Shown piece after piece: positions 22,967 to 38,000 of a stretch of 64,000 bases of DNA. The stretch is from NCBI GenBank assembly GCA_905250075.1, contig CAJNOP010000001.1, positions 4,666,058 through 4,730,057 on the forward strand, in the 5' to 3' direction. The stretch's first letter is position 1; each line of letters opens with the position of its first letter. The notes under the pieces are model-generated. The model had not been told where the DNA came from. It was given only the letters and a program-made list of their open reading frames with translations, and did not search any database. The position numbers were made by a program, and so were the translations under genes. The DNA comes from Rotaria sp. Silwood1 (lineage: Eukaryota; Rotifera; Eurotatoria; Philodinida; Philodinidae).

Positions 22967-24870
22967 AATATTTTAATGAATACCAATGATGTTTTGTTTT
23001 TCTATTTTTTCACTTATTTTCATACTTTTTTTTTCTACAAAAAATCTAAAATAAAAGTTTCTAGAATAATATATTTATTCTCTACATGTTGTTATCAATA
23101 TATATATATATTCGAGATTCTTAATGACACAGAAAGAGTTGGTAAAACGCTAACAGACATTGAGTTCTGGTATATTTAGTTTTTTATCGCTCTTATTCTG
23201 ATATCTATCAACGATCTAATGCTTGACTAATGATATGTTATAATACAAACGGTCACCTTGTACTCTAGACTGTTTTCCTTTTCCTTCGTTTCTGAATAAC
23301 ACTCACGATTGTGGTAAAAATATACTACGACATTCTGATATATATCAGGATATGATCTATATTATATTGGAGAATATAAAATGTTATAACATACGTAGAA
23401 AGAATAACAATAACAACAAAATGATTCTATCATGATGAGATAATTCCATGGAGATATATAAACGAGCTTATTTTATGTCAAACAGCTAATGAATATATCG
23501 AAACAAACAATATACATCTTTTGGTCGAAAGTGAAAGAAGATTAATATATTCGTTTTTAATTTAAATCAATAGAAAAAATTTTTCAAGTGATCAATACAA
23601 AATAAACAACTGATTTAACAATTAATTTTTATAAAACGCTCTATTATATCACTTTCCATTCGCTATCATTGATGGATTAGTATTTAAGTTTGCATTTATT
23701 TTTATTTTTTCCATCTATTATTCGATTTTGTCCTTTCTCATATTAACGATTTACTAATAATTTATTACATCATGAATCATACAATGAGTATAACTCAACA
23801 TTTTTATTTATTTTTTCGAATATTCTTATCAATTTCAATAGTCTTTCACAATAGCAATACAATTCAATCATTATATATATATGTCGTTTATAGACAGCAA
23901 TTATCAATTAATGAATAAACAGTGCTATTACGATTCATTAACCGTCAAATGTAAATTCATTATACATCATGTCCATTTAGTTGATAATGGTGTCTATAGA
24001 TATGAAAAAAGAAACAAAGAACACAATCACAGAAATAAATCAACTAGTGCCAATAAAATACATAAGTTTATTATTTTATACAAAAAAGAAAACTTGAAGT
24101 TTTCTTTTTTTTTTTTTTATGAATGAGATTTCCGTAATGTTCATGTACATGTACAACTGTTATTGAAACTCCTCATCATAACACAATATATAATTTTCAT
24201 AGAATACCATAAAAGAATAATCTTAATCTTGTTTTTGTCTAAAAAAAAAGTGTTACATAATAATATCCTTTTGTCTAGAAATCTAATGATGCTGATATCA
24301 ATTTATTTATTATTTTAAGAATAATAATAATTGTTTACATAAACTGGAATATTTATTATAAGATTTGGATTTCTATTCTCAATTGAATAAAGTATCTATC
24401 AGTAGTATTTCTTTCACTACATTATTGTTCCTACTACATATACTAACTGATTAAAAATTCCTTATCAATATTCTTCTGTCGCACATTGTCCATCAATGTC
24501 TATCAACAAGATGAGTTCATAAGAATAGTTATCCTTTTGTTTTGTTAGTATATATGTGAAATAGGGGCATATCGGTCATTCTTCTTTTCTTCTTCTACTC
24601 CCATATCTGTAATAACTGTAAGAGTACAAAAAAGAACGAGTCTAAATGGACAATAATGAGAAAAGAGAGAAGTATCTCTTGTGTTTTACTAACCGATGAT
24701 TTTTCAGAACATTGTTGATATCCGTTTTTCTTTTCTCTTCTCTAGGATTACATCATGTCTACAGCTGCTGACCAATGATCAACTCTAAATACAACATTCC
24801 CTTGTCATTCATCTTATATATGTAATAGTGAAAGATATTCGTTACTAGTCTCCGTTTTTCTTATCAATAG
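22967..24870. other. Intergenic or intronic stretch with one Ig-like scrap
   Basis: Mostly AT-rich. At about 23880-24010 (plus) a short frame contains LTVKCKFIIHHVHLVDNGVY, resembling the end of an Ig domain (strand E/F with D-x-G-x-Y), but lacks a plausible 3' splice partner. Just upstream, near 23772, an ATG opens a hydrophobic frame (MNHTMSITQHFYLFFR) that could be a signal-like segment but runs into a stop. These may be decayed or alternative exons of the neighbouring Ig gene. Confidence 0.3.
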
Positions 24871-26024
24871 ACTTTGCTATCATTGAATGCCTTGTTCAAT
24901 GAAAACATGACAATTGATAAAGATTTTCTATTAAAATTCACTCAAATTGATGAACAAGATGAATATAAACGAAATGACTCAATACAACTTGGTTTCGAAC
25001 AAGAACTTAAATCTATAACAGTACGTCATGGTGATTCAGCTAGATTTGAAGCTAAAATACGTTTAATATCAATATCTTCAAGTAAAACAATTGATCGATC
25101 ATTATTAAATATTGAATGGCGTTTAAATGATATATGTATTAAAAATGATAATAATTTTAAATATCAATTTGGTTCAATACCAGAAGAAAATCGTTATTGG
25201 ATGATCATACAAAAATGTCAACAACAAGATGAAAAAGTTTATACAATTTATATTAGTTATGATAATGAAACATTACATGATGAATCAAGTGCTTATCTTT
25301 TTGTTAATAGTAAGTTAAAGAAATTAAATTTTTAAAATAAATCATTTGTTTTTACTTATCTATCTTTGATGTGATCGATCATGAACACTTATTTATCAAA
25401 ATTCTCACCCTTATTTATAATTCCTGTGAAGATTGAGATTAGTATCAGTATTCAATATGTTATACATATTTTGTTTTACTTTTAACACGAAAGAAAAAAA
25501 AACCTATATGAATGAAATGTACTATTGTTCTTTTCTAGAAGTAAAATTTTTATTGAAGCATCGACTAGTGAACTTATTATCATTTTTTTCGAAATATATT
25601 CTAGACATAACACCTGAAATAGAAGAACAATCTATTGAAACAATTCACAAAGGATTAACTACTGATAATACATGGTCATTATCAACATCTTTCAATCGTT
25701 TTATACCACCGACAATAACTCGATTACTTCAACCTTCATATCAATACTATCCTGGTGAACAATTACATTTTTTAATTGAATATATTTCTTCAACAGATGA
25801 ATGTCATTGTACTTGGCAAGTACAATATTTAAATGATCAAACACCACGATCAATAGAACATGGATTTATAGTTAATGCAGATTGTTCATCTATCTTAATT
25901 ATTGAATCGATTACTTCGAAATCACAAGGTTTATATACATTCTCTGTTGAAAATGTTTATGGACGTGCTATGACACAAACAATTGTTATTGTTAATACAA
26001 ACAATATTGATGATGCTACACGAG
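24871..26024 (+). other. Ig domains 1-2 of the giant gene
   Basis: Exon 1 encodes a diverged Ig (residues about 45-145; SARFEAKIRL, NIEWRLND, VYTIYISYDNE). Exon 2 encodes another (about 165-282; EQLHFLIEYI, CTWQVQY, SQGLYTFSVENVYGRA). The splice at 25309/25605 is phase 1 at the domain border. These two are the least typical Ig domains in the protein, which leaves some doubt about whether they are the true N-terminus. Confidence 0.75.
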
Positions 26025-29000
26025 GTAAGTAAATATCAATATTATTATTTTTTTGTTGTTGATTGATTTGACATATGGCATGGTCAAGCATTACGAAATT
26101 TCATATTTTTATCTTACATAATAACATCTATGTCTCGTCAATAATAGAAGTAAATTCTTTAAAACTTGTATTATAGATAGAGAACATTAAGATCTACTAT
26201 CAGTAAAAATTTTATTGATTTTCTCTTTAGTTTGAGCTGATCTGTTAAAAATCTCCTTTCTATATGAAAGTTATTCAATTTTTACCGAGTTTTCTGAATA
26301 TAGAAGTCGATGCTAATTCCAAATATATCCGAAATATTTCTAGAGAACGGATGTACTCGGTGGAGCTTGTGATAGAAATGCTTTTGCAACACATTATCTT
26401 CACTCGTAGACATCTAACATTCGTACAAAGGTCATACGTTAAAAGAGCACTTTGTATCCAATCGATTCTTGTTGGACGATGTCCTTCAAAACTATCTCTT
26501 ATACTAATTTTCGAGTTATCTACTCTACGAGAGACTTCTAGTGTTCCGAGCAACCAATGCTGCTCAGATATAGAAACACTATCATGTCCAAAACAATAGA
26601 TCGTTTTTATTCAATGATAAACTTAGCTTTATTCATTTTTAAATTCAAACTTTCCTCATGTGCAGGTGACACATGGCTGATCATATCAAATAAATATGTA
26701 TGTTTTTGTTTCATAGAATATCAAGAAATACAAAATGAACAATCGAAAAAAACAGAAGAATGTCGTAATGATTATCATCGTCTTTATTCGAACGGATCAT
26801 ATCATAAAAGTAGTACTTCAACAATAAATGATACATCATCAAGTGAATCATCAGAATATGAAGATCTTAAAGTTCAAATTTATAATGGAAAATCACTGAA
26901 GTCTATGCCATTCACTGATGAAAAGCCAACGTTACCATTAGTAAAATTTTTTACTTCAAAATATATTTCATTGCTATGTTTATTTGTTTTTTGATAGATC
27001 AATGAAGAGCGATTAAATGAAGAAAAACAACCGATGCAAATTGATGTATTGCCTGGTAAAGATTTATATGGTCAACGGCATATTGCATATTTTGATCCAT
27101 CTATTAAATTTCAACATGTTGAACCTATTGAACAATTTGAAAATGAAGATATTATTCCACGAATTCCAATGAATAATTATCCAATAAAAAATGTAAGTTT
27201 ACAGCTATAGTGTATTTCAATCTATTTTAAATAAGTTTTTCATTTCTCTTGAAAGATTTATTCATATATATATACATATATTCGATATAAAATTTTTTTT
27301 AGGGACGTGATTCAGCAGTTCGAATTAAATTTGAACTTCCACCTCCACCACCAATTGATGATATTCTCGAAGATCATATTTATGAGGACATTCCAAATAT
27401 AATTCCTAATGTAGAAATTTCTACCACGAACCTTGTCCAACAAAAATCAACTCCAATCACAGATAATGATTTCAGTGTAACTGAACAATCCCAACTTGTT
27501 TCCACTTCACCGAATTCACTCGATGAAGTTCTACATAATGTTGATCAATGGTCTGATATTATTGTTGATAATGATATATGTTTGTCATCATCACCACGCC
27601 ATATTTCAAAAATTTCACATTTACTTCCAGCTATCAATGAATACGTCGACGAATCATACATAAATCATCGATTAGATATAAATTCAATTGATATTCTAAA
27701 TATTTCTTTAACTGATGACTCAAATCAAGATATTTCTCTTGATCTAAATCTTGTAGTTTATCAAGAATCAAATGAATTTGAAGATCGTTCTCCGTTAATA
27801 CTACAGCCGAGTACTATGAGTAATGAAATCACTGTTGACGAAAGTTCATTTAATTTCGATAAAAGTGATTCTATTGAATCTTTACAATCGTTTGAAAATG
27901 AACTATTCACAAATCAACTCGAACCTACTGATTTATCGAATGACTCACATGATCAATCGAGATTTTTTGATATTGATAATCAAACAGAAACACAATCAAT
28001 AGGAATTAATCAAATAACATCGGTTATGAAACAACAAGAAGAAAACAAAACAGTAATTGCAACATATTTATCAAATGTTATCGATCAAGTTATTGAAAAA
28101 ATTCATGTAGAAGATGAATTATTTGAAGCTAAAAAAACTTTTGTTATCGATATTCAAGCACCGAATGAACAATTATCACCAGCAAATAATATTGAAGTTC
28201 ATTTGTCATCGAATCAATTAGATAATGATTTTTTAAAACAATCGACTTCACTTAATTTAATTTCAACAGAACCAACTTTATTCATAGACACGGTAGAAAA
28301 AGAAGTTATAACAGCAGATATACATACAGTTGAAGACTCATATGAACTTTTATCAAATAAAATTATTGATTATATTGATACATCAACATGTAAAATAAAG
28401 TCAGATGATCAAAAACCTGAAGCTATAATTATTACAACTGAAGAAATTTCAATTACTAATTCACATGAATATTCTCCTATGTCAAATATACAAATAGAAT
28501 CTATACAATCAACACAAGGTATATTAAGATTATAAAGAATTTCAAAAATTTGTAGTTTTTGTAATTTGTATTTTATGTATTTTTAGATACTCGGACTAAT
28601 GAACAGTCTTCTATTATATTTCGTACTCTTCTTAATGAAAAATTACCGAATGACTCAATAGAATCTTTATCTGTTCCAGCTCAATTAGATTTATTACCAC
28701 TTGCAACAATGCCAGATCAAACAACAAATACAGATGAACAACGTATACCAGATAGAATTGTTCAAGATGTTCTTTCGGCTTCACTCGAACCAAGAAAAGT
28801 CATTCATATCGATAGTACTACAGAAAAAATACCAATTATTTTATCTTCATCAACAGAGAATTCAAACAAAGTTACTATTGTAAATGATTATGATGAATTC
28901 TTTGATATTGAATCAGAATTTCCAAATGAAATAACAAAAACAGATGTTACGTTACTTACATCATTAGAAAAACCTACGATTACTCTTGCCGTAGCCGAAA

Positions 29001-32000
29001 AATTACAACATGATGCAGCTATTGATGATCTTAATGATATTAAACTTGATCTAGCATTAACAAAACTACCGATTACGGTAGAAAATTTTATTTCAACAGA
29101 AAATGATGTAAATATATTGTCATTCGTACCATCAGAAACAACTGAAAACGATAACGCTGAAGATGTTTTAATAGAACAACTTGAAAATAAAAAAGAAGAA
29201 GAGACTATTTCAACTCTACAACAAATTGATTCTGATAAAAAATCTAAATTAATTAAAAGGAAGAAAAAAATTGTATCACGTAGTCCTGTTGAAAAGACTC
29301 AAAAACTATTAGTGATTGAAGAATCAAAATCAATCGATAAACAAATAACAACAGAAATTATTTCGAACAACTCTACAACAACAATAACTGAAGCGATAAC
29401 ATCAATTGATCAAAGTATTCAACAAACTATGTCTTCTGAATTAGAAAAACAAAATTCTTCAGAAGACAATATATCTGATTTACCAAAAATTCCTGATGGA
29501 AACAAAAACGAACAAAATATTATTGAAAACTCAGCATCGATTGAATCATCCAATCAAAAACAATCTGATCCAGATCTGTTATTAGATGAGTTATCCGTTT
29601 CTCAACAAGACTCATCGTCTAACGCATCGATTACTCATTTAGAACAAGAATTAGTTCGACCAAAGTTTTCTCTTCGTCTAAAACCAACAACTGTCGTAAA
29701 TAATAATGATAAACTTAGACTAGAAGTTCATTTCATTGGTCAACCAGAACCAAAGGTAAAAAAACAAGTGATGCTCATCATTGCGAATTGCTTGACTTTC
29801 GACTGAATATCCAACTCTTTCTATATAATATATTACTATAAAAGCCAAATCGATACTAATATCAAATATATACATGAGGGTGGGTGTGAGTATAAGTGTG
29901 GATGTTCATGTGGATTTGGGTGTCACTATCTGCATGATTCATTCACTACACCGACACAATCATACCCACGCACATTCACACTCACATGCATATAAACAGC
30001 CACACGAGCGCCCATACTGAATATGTACGTCACATCCTAATACCCTCGCCTACAGCCATATCGCCACCACCTCTATATGATTGATTGAGCTGCAAGCATG
30101 AACTAACCTCGCTTCAAGTAGCTCTTCTAAACCCTTACACATGTATGTTTATATATGATTTGGCACATGAAAGCAAACAAACACACAAACTCGTATTATT
30201 TCGAATAAATCTTCCTTTAGTCAAGAAAAACATATTTTCATACTATGTGATGTGTTATACCATTATATGTTTTATATTTTTATACAGGTAACATGGTATT
30301 TTAAATCAAATGTGCTTTTACCTTCATCTAATTTACATATTGATCAATCACATGATGTTCATACATACAGTTCAATATTAACTATCGATAAAATAAATTC
30401 TAATTATGATGGTAAATTTAAAGTACTAATAAAAAATGAATTAGGTGAAGCTATTAGTGCTGCATTAGTAAATGTTAGACGAGGTATGTAAATTAGAAAG
30501 AAAAATATATAGAATTGAATTATATTTTTATTTTAGAATCTATAGCTGTACAACTTCATACACCTATGAAAAAAACAATCATCAACAAGACTTCAATGTC
30601 TCCAAAGAATGAGTAGGTGTTTTCAGCTAGAGATGTACAGATCGAAGTTTTTTCTTCTTTCTGGTTCCGATAACTTTTTTCCATCGGTCCTAGTCTAGAA
30701 AAAAACTAGTCCGAACTTTATTTGCATTACATATAAACAGTTCTTCAATACTCGTTTTTGATTGATTTAGTCGACGAGTAGCACGTTTCAGATTATCTGT
30801 CTTGAGTTATGTTCTGATTGATATGACTTCTTAAGATAATATGCTTAAAATCATAGAATGGTTGACTACAATCTTTAGTTATGGTTGAGATAACCTTTTT
30901 CTCATAGCTACAGTTCTGGCTTCAGCAACTTCCTTTTCTTGCGGTCCTTGCCGTGGTTTACTCCTGGTTTGGTTCCATACGATAACTTCTCAGTTTGGTC
31001 CTAATATTATTAACTACAATGATTCATATTTATTTTTTTTTTATACAAGCGAATAACTTGTAGGATAAAAGAAATAACAGGAAGAACCCAAAAGTTATCA
31101 ACACTGATAATACACAGACACGCTATAATTATATATATCGAGAGGATAAAAAACCTAATTTACTTGTTTTTAGTTCTTTACAAATTTTGTTTTTATAGTT
31201 TCGTCGCATTGAATTGCGCAAGATAAGCGTTGATGATTAAGTACAAATGCATTACTGTATGTAGTTATGAAATGCATGTTTTTTATTCTTCGCTTTTCGT
31301 ATTTCATTTGTAAGTCTTAATAATGATCACTGACACATCATTTGGTTTAAATCAGATTATTACATAGGTTTTTCTCAACCAATGATGGTTCAAAAACGAA
31401 ACTCTTTAAACGACTAAGCATGAGGATAAGTCAAGACTTATTATCCTCTTTTAATTTGATGATTTATGAGTAAATTGAAAAGAGACTCAAATGGAAAATC
31501 ATCAATTATGATTGAAATGGTGATTACCTCTTGGTACTAAAATTTTTTAGTTTCAGTTTTATTTAGTGTTTTCTCACTCAGTTCAGTGAAACAAAAACAC
31601 AATGTTGAAACTCAGTATTTATATTTAGAGTTACATAAATTTAGAGTTTCCCTCATTTGTCCTATCTTTTTAGGCAAATACTCTTTTGTTGCTTGTCTAT
31701 GTACATTATTTTTTTTATTGTGCTGAAATAGTCATCATAAAAGCTCCTTTGACTCTCTTTTATTACTAAACCACAAGGCTAATTAGAACATAAACTGTTG
31801 TCAATGTCAATATTCATGAAAAAGAAACAAATGAGCTAAATATATCTTTGTGAATAAAGCCTTTTAATTATTTATCGATTAACTACATTTTTTCTTTTTC
31901 CCTTCTTTCTAGAAGCTAGTTAAATATATATTTTGCTATATCCAAGGTTGTGATGTACTAATTTATCTTCGTTACATGACAGTGGCTCTATCTCTTTATG

Positions 32001-35000
32001 AAACAAGAAAAAACAATTATTATACTAATTGCGTTCGCTGATAATTTTGTCACAGAAAAGCTAGTAGACATGTATTAAGAAGTGCACACATCGAATATCA
32101 CTCTGAAGATATTAAATCATAATAAACACATATGTACATGAAAGAACATGAAAGACAAAAACATTGTAAATTTGTTCTTTTGTTAAAAGTGCTTGATTGA
32201 AGTCTGGTGAATATGATAATGAGCAACTATACAAATGCCTACATAGAGATATGTGTCAAATGGATAATAAAAATACCCAATGAAGAACCATATAAAAATA
32301 TCTGTGTTTATTATTGTTCCTGTTCGTTTACAGTTTATACAGGAATTTATGTATGCAAACGATATATAATTAACTAATCCATTGCATTTATTGTGTTTTT
32401 TCTTTATTATTTTTTTATGTGGGTGTTTTGACCAGCTATTTATCGCGTAATTATACAAGAACAACATGTAGACAGCAACTTGTATTATTGAAAACGATAG
32501 GATGCGGTTGGTTTTCTACGTCAATGTACAAAAAAATAACAGAATGTCATCGCTTGTCACCAGTAGAATAGAAAGAGAAAAAAAAAACAAGCGTAATCCA
32601 ACTAAGAATGTAACCAAAATATCCTTTTGGATATTTTCTCAAAGAGGAAAAACCGACAGACGAATCGGTTACCGATGGTTGTCAGTATGACAGTAAAAAG
32701 AAAAAAATACTGCTGTTTGATAAAGAAAACAACATGCTAAAGAAAAGACGAAGAAGGAGGTGGAGACAAACAACAGAAAATAGAATATTTCTTTTTTGTT
32801 GTTGTTGTGTGTTTGCTCTACTGTACAAAAGTTCTGCACTCACACAATTACAAAGTGTTGATATTTATGGATATACGAACTGATGAATCAATGCAGAAAA
32901 AGAAATAGAATATATACAGTAGTGCCCACAACTTATTGAAGTTTTTCTAGATATTTTTTTGTTATGCTTATCCTTACTGTGAGGCGGAGATTAATATAAT
33001 TATAAGAACAACAAGTATACAATTTATTTAACGGGAGAGGTAAATTATCAAGTCGAGTTGACAATAGATGCTTATGACTTTATTTTTGGTAACAATAGCG
33101 TTCTTTTTACACATAGTTGTATTAGGGTCGTGTAAGATCAACTGCCTGTTGGCAGTAATATTCCATATATCTTTTTATGATTAATCATTGTTATTGAAGT
33201 TCTAATCTTTGATCTTGAAATTGATAATCATGATCATTTTAAAATAAATCAATTGTTGACCTATTTTCACTATAGAACTATATTTAGTATTTATTATTAT
33301 TATTATTATTATTATTGTCTATTTTTTTTTTCTAGTAATAATCATATATTGTCTTCGAATATAAGTGACGGTGAAAGTGAAAAAATGCTTAATGAAACTC
33401 CTAATGCTACTGCAAGACGTTCTTCCAGTACATTCGTTATACCTGAAGGAAAGCCTAGTTTTCCTCATGCCCTTGAAAATGAATTATTTATTAATGAAGA
33501 TGATCCACTTACGTAAGAAAAATAGATTTATTTGATTATTGTTTCTTTTTATTTTATCTATTTGAAAATATTTAGTCTCGAATGTGTAATTGCTGGTAAT
33601 CCATTACCTGAATTAATTTGGTTATATAATGATCGTAAAATAGTTTTTGGAGATGGTTATGATAGAAAAACTGAAACATTAAATCCTCATACTGTTCGTC
33701 ATCAATTACATATTAGTTCTAAACATAAAAAATTAGGTGTTTATAAAGCTCAAGCACAAAATACTTATGGTCATACAATAAGTATATGTCATGTTAAAAA
33801 ATCTGCACAATCGATTGATCAACGAAGAGCTGCATTTCAAGAATCAGAATTAAGAGCTCCTAGTCCAACTGTTCCAAGACGTCGTTCAAGTGTAACACAA
33901 CCAAATATTGATCAAAGTCAATTAATAACACAAAAACCAATTATTGTTCAGGATCTCTCAAAATATCAAGTTGATTTAGGCTTACCATGTGCATTAACAT
34001 GTAAATCTAAATATGATACTGAACATCAATGGTTTAAAGATGGTCAACCTTTTGATCCTACAATATTAAAGGATGGAAATATATTTACAAAAGTTGATCG
34101 TTCAAATGATGGAAATATACATGTACTTAATATAAAACAATTTAAACAAGAAAATTCAGGTCATTATGAATTAATATTAAAAAATAGTTTAGGAGAAATA
34201 AATTCAAAAGGACAATTAGAAATGAAAGGTATACCACCAACATTTACTGTTGAACCAAAAACAACATCAAGTGTTAAAGGAAAAATGGTTGAATTTAATT
34301 GTCGTGTTGCTGGAAGTCCTAAACCAGAAGTAAATCTTCTTCTTTATTTTTATTTTAATATAAATAAATCAATAAAATTATCGTCCATTTAGGTACAATG
34401 GTTTCTCAATGGACAACTTTTACGTTCTGGTGGTAAAATTTCTATTGTTGAAGAACGTGGTTTATTTGTTCTTCGTATAAATAATGTTACAGATAATGAT
34501 GTTGGCACAATAAAATGTCTTGTCAAAAATATTCTATCAGAAATTTCACGTGAAGTTAAATTACAAATAACTGGTGAACAACGTGCACCAGCTATAATTG
34601 AAAAATCAAAATCAGTTGAAGTTAATGCTAATGAAAGTGTAGAATTTTTTGTTAAAATATCTGGTGCACCTACACCAACAGTTACATGGACTCGAAAAGG
34701 AATGCCAATATCTTCAAATGAATTATATCAATTAAGAACAGAAAATGATACGTATTATTTATTAATTAAAAAAGCGATTGCTAATGTTATAGGAACTTAT
34801 CTTATCACAGCAAATAATATTGCTGGAAGAGTTTCAACTGAAATTGATCTGAGTATTAAAGGTTAGTTTCAAAAACAAAAACAAAAACATGTTCATTTAA
34901 ATATATATATATATATATGATTGGTTGTATTTTTAGGTTTAAGTACAGTATTTGAACGACCATTACGTGATACGTCAGTTACACAAGGACGTCCATTAAC

Positions 35001-38000
35001 ACTTGATTGTGAACTTGATATTAGAAAAGGTGTACCAACAATTGTTTGGTAGGATAAAAATAATTATTTTTTGTCGAACTGTTGATGATATATGTAGGAG
35101 ATAGAGTAAAAAGAACCATACAGAAAACAATATATAACCAAGAAAAAATGACAATAAGAAAGAATTCAGAGTTAATCGAAAAATAATTGTAGAAATGTCG
35201 TACTTTCATGTATTCTTTATGAGAAACATTTGAGAGACTAATGATTGATCGGTTCTCCTGAAAAATGTCGAATCAGAAATGTCGAAAACAAAAATGTCGA
35301 AAATAAAAATTTTGAAAATAACATGTCGTGAAGAGAGGGACCGAAAATGAGGAATAGGCGAGAAAGCAGGAGGGTGTGCATGAGATGTGAGTTCTGAGCG
35401 TCCAGTTGTGTGACGGAAGGTCATCCAGAATCACATTCTCACGCATCCACATCAATATAAGAACACCCCCACATACACCCACATTAACATGAATATACAC
35501 ACATGCATTTACACCTATCTCCAGCGCCTCACAGACACCATACACTCACACTCACACCCACACCCTCACTTTCACCCTCACCTTCACCCCTCATCTACAC
35601 TCTCACCTACACCCTCACCCTCATCCACATCCTCAGCCTCACCTACACCTTCACCTTCAACTTCACTCTCACCTTCACCCTCACCCATATAAACATTCAC
35701 ATATCCACACCCACAACCCCATCCACATCAATATCTCACCTCATACTCACATCCTTTTCGACATTTTTACTTTCGACCAATTTCAGGTTTACCGATTGCT
35801 CGTAACAGATTCTGTTTCATATATCCACTTGTATATTTCTAAGAATCTCAAGCTATAGACAAAAAAAAATCAAGGATGTTTTCTTGAAAAACCGGCGACT
35901 ATTGACGCCTCTTTCCTCCAAAAAATAGATTTTTCTAAAAGAAGAAACTTTCTTAGATAAACATATCGACATGATCCCTAAAGTGTTATAATGACACGCA
36001 CAGAAGACGCGCCACAGGTAAAGTCTGTTGAAAGTATTTGCCATATGTTTTCGTGCTCTTTTTGTACATGCACATGTTGTTAACTACAGAGGCATGGCCA
36101 AACACTACGGAATTTCATTATTTTACATTATGACACTTAAATCTCATCAAGAATCAATGCAAATTCTCGAAAATTTTTATCATAAATATAGATTACTTAA
36201 ATTTACTACCAGTAAAAATTCTATTGACTTTCCGCTAATCAGATTCGAGTTATTCAAAAGACATTGACTTTCATGGGATTTCAAAAATGAAACTATTTTC
36301 TAGGGTGAGATAAGAGTTGAGCATTTTACTACGAAACCAAGTGACATACAAATCAATGTTCTCTGTGAAAGTTATTGAATTTTCCACAAACTTTCAGGAT
36401 ATTAAGTCATTGCTCAAGAAGCATAATTGCATTGCATAAAAAAGTGAAAATATTATCCATCACGAAACTTCGTCAGTCATTTCAATGGAGAAGATTTAAG
36501 ACTGAGCATTACAAATTGTGATAAAACAACTACATCTTCTTTCTAATCCATTAGTAGTATAAAGACAATTTTACTCTCACAACGAAGTCACATTAGAACT
36601 TCTTTTTATTTTTCAGACAAAAATGCCAATGTAATAATGTTGAAAATTATGCTTTTATGGTGAAATCAGTCAATAAATCTCTTTTTAAATACTTATTGAA
36701 CGAAAAATAGAGTTTATATCACATGTCTACTGGCTATCTTAGAGCTTGCAATATATTCGATAATCTGTCGATAGTGCACTTTCGATTGTAGATATAATTT
36801 TCTTTACTTTCTTGATTTTGAACCTTCTTCATGCAAGGATGACCAGTAGTGATCTCTGTTCTTTCTTTCGGTCAGGTATTTTTCGTAGCGTTTTATTGTT
36901 CTCTTCCTTTGCTGTCTTGTTTTCTTTGATACAGTAGTTCATGTACTTTACCAATTGTATTATCTTATTTAGTGGATGATTCCCTGTGTCCCTTAACATC
37001 TGACACGCATACCGAAGTTATTTATCGTGGCTGAAAATCTCCCACTACAGCTATAGTTTTCGAGAAACTCGTCAGAAATCTCTTCCGTTGCTGTGCTAAA
37101 TTATCACAGTTAGATTGAATCCAACAGATTCACTACGATTCAGATTATTGGACTTGTAGATATTCAAATCAGATGCACATTCATGGCATTTCACAGTCTT
37201 CCTAAAAAAAGAAGCTATGAATTGATCAATAAACTTTTATTGACAATAACATTATTGAATTTAACATGTATCTAATTTGAAAACTCATAACCATGGCTTC
37301 CAATTTTAAAAGGTTTTTTTCAGAAATCATGATGAGTTTTTCGAGATCTCCAGTAAGAATTTCAATTCTATATCCATCGAAAAATTATAAGCGCTATTCT
37401 AGTTAAACAATATATCAATGTTTGATGTTCACATCAGACATTTGTTCAAGTAAAAATACAAACAAATGCTTCCACTTTTTTTCTCGAAATTATTTTTTTG
37501 CTAGATTCTATTATTCTGAATAAATTTCTTTTTGATAGTGTTCTTTCTAGTAAACTACAGTTTTCTTTTCATTCAATAGATAGATGCTTTCTATCGTGGA
37601 TTAGAAAAAGGGATTTTGTATTCGATCCTCAATATCAAAGCAATCCTGTGTTAAAAAACCTTTTTTCATATTTGAAGTGATGAGATATTCTCTTCAAAGT
37701 GAGTGTAGCTTCAACACTGTAGCTTGACAGCACTATTGTACACGATGACTTCTGGGAACCTGTTGAATGGTAACGTTGAAAACCATGAACAGTTTTTTAA
37801 AAGTGAAATTTCATTAGCCGAACATTTTCAGAAATTTTCATAAAAATTCTATGCATGGTATCGAACATTGATTTTATAAGAAGAAGGAGGACAGACCTTA
37901 AATTATAGTGTAAACAATATTTCCTATTTATATTGTCACTTTCTCTTAATTTCGAAACATATTATGCTTTTATTTCAATGAATTCTAGGATGAAAAATAA

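Larger units (their letters stand above)
35049..37988 (+). other. 2.9-kb intron splitting the core Trp codon of Ig 8
   Basis: Donor at 35048 after GTT-TG, acceptor TTCTAG at 37988 followed by G-ATG. The join restores TGG and the Ig frame (TIVW then MKNNQPIE). The intron holds a CA-rich terminal-inverted-repeat element (35239-35807) and a diverged copy of the repeat seen in the intron 26025-26716. Small frames within are not coding. Confidence 0.8.

Noticed and set aside
22812-22967. Unspliced 51-residue frame MINLGREF...
   Set aside because: It reads through two good GT-AG introns and the spliced version continues the frame of the Ig exon; neither is strong, so only the spliced alternative was listed.
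26264-26599. 111-residue plus and 92-residue minus frames
   Set aside because: They fall in an intron between phase-compatible Ig-gene exons and overlap a dispersed repeat; composition is not protein-like.
35489-35805. Ser/Thr/Pro/His-rich frames of 67-100 residues
   Set aside because: They come from the CACCCT minisatellite in an intron; both overlapping frames are equally open, as expected of simple repeats.
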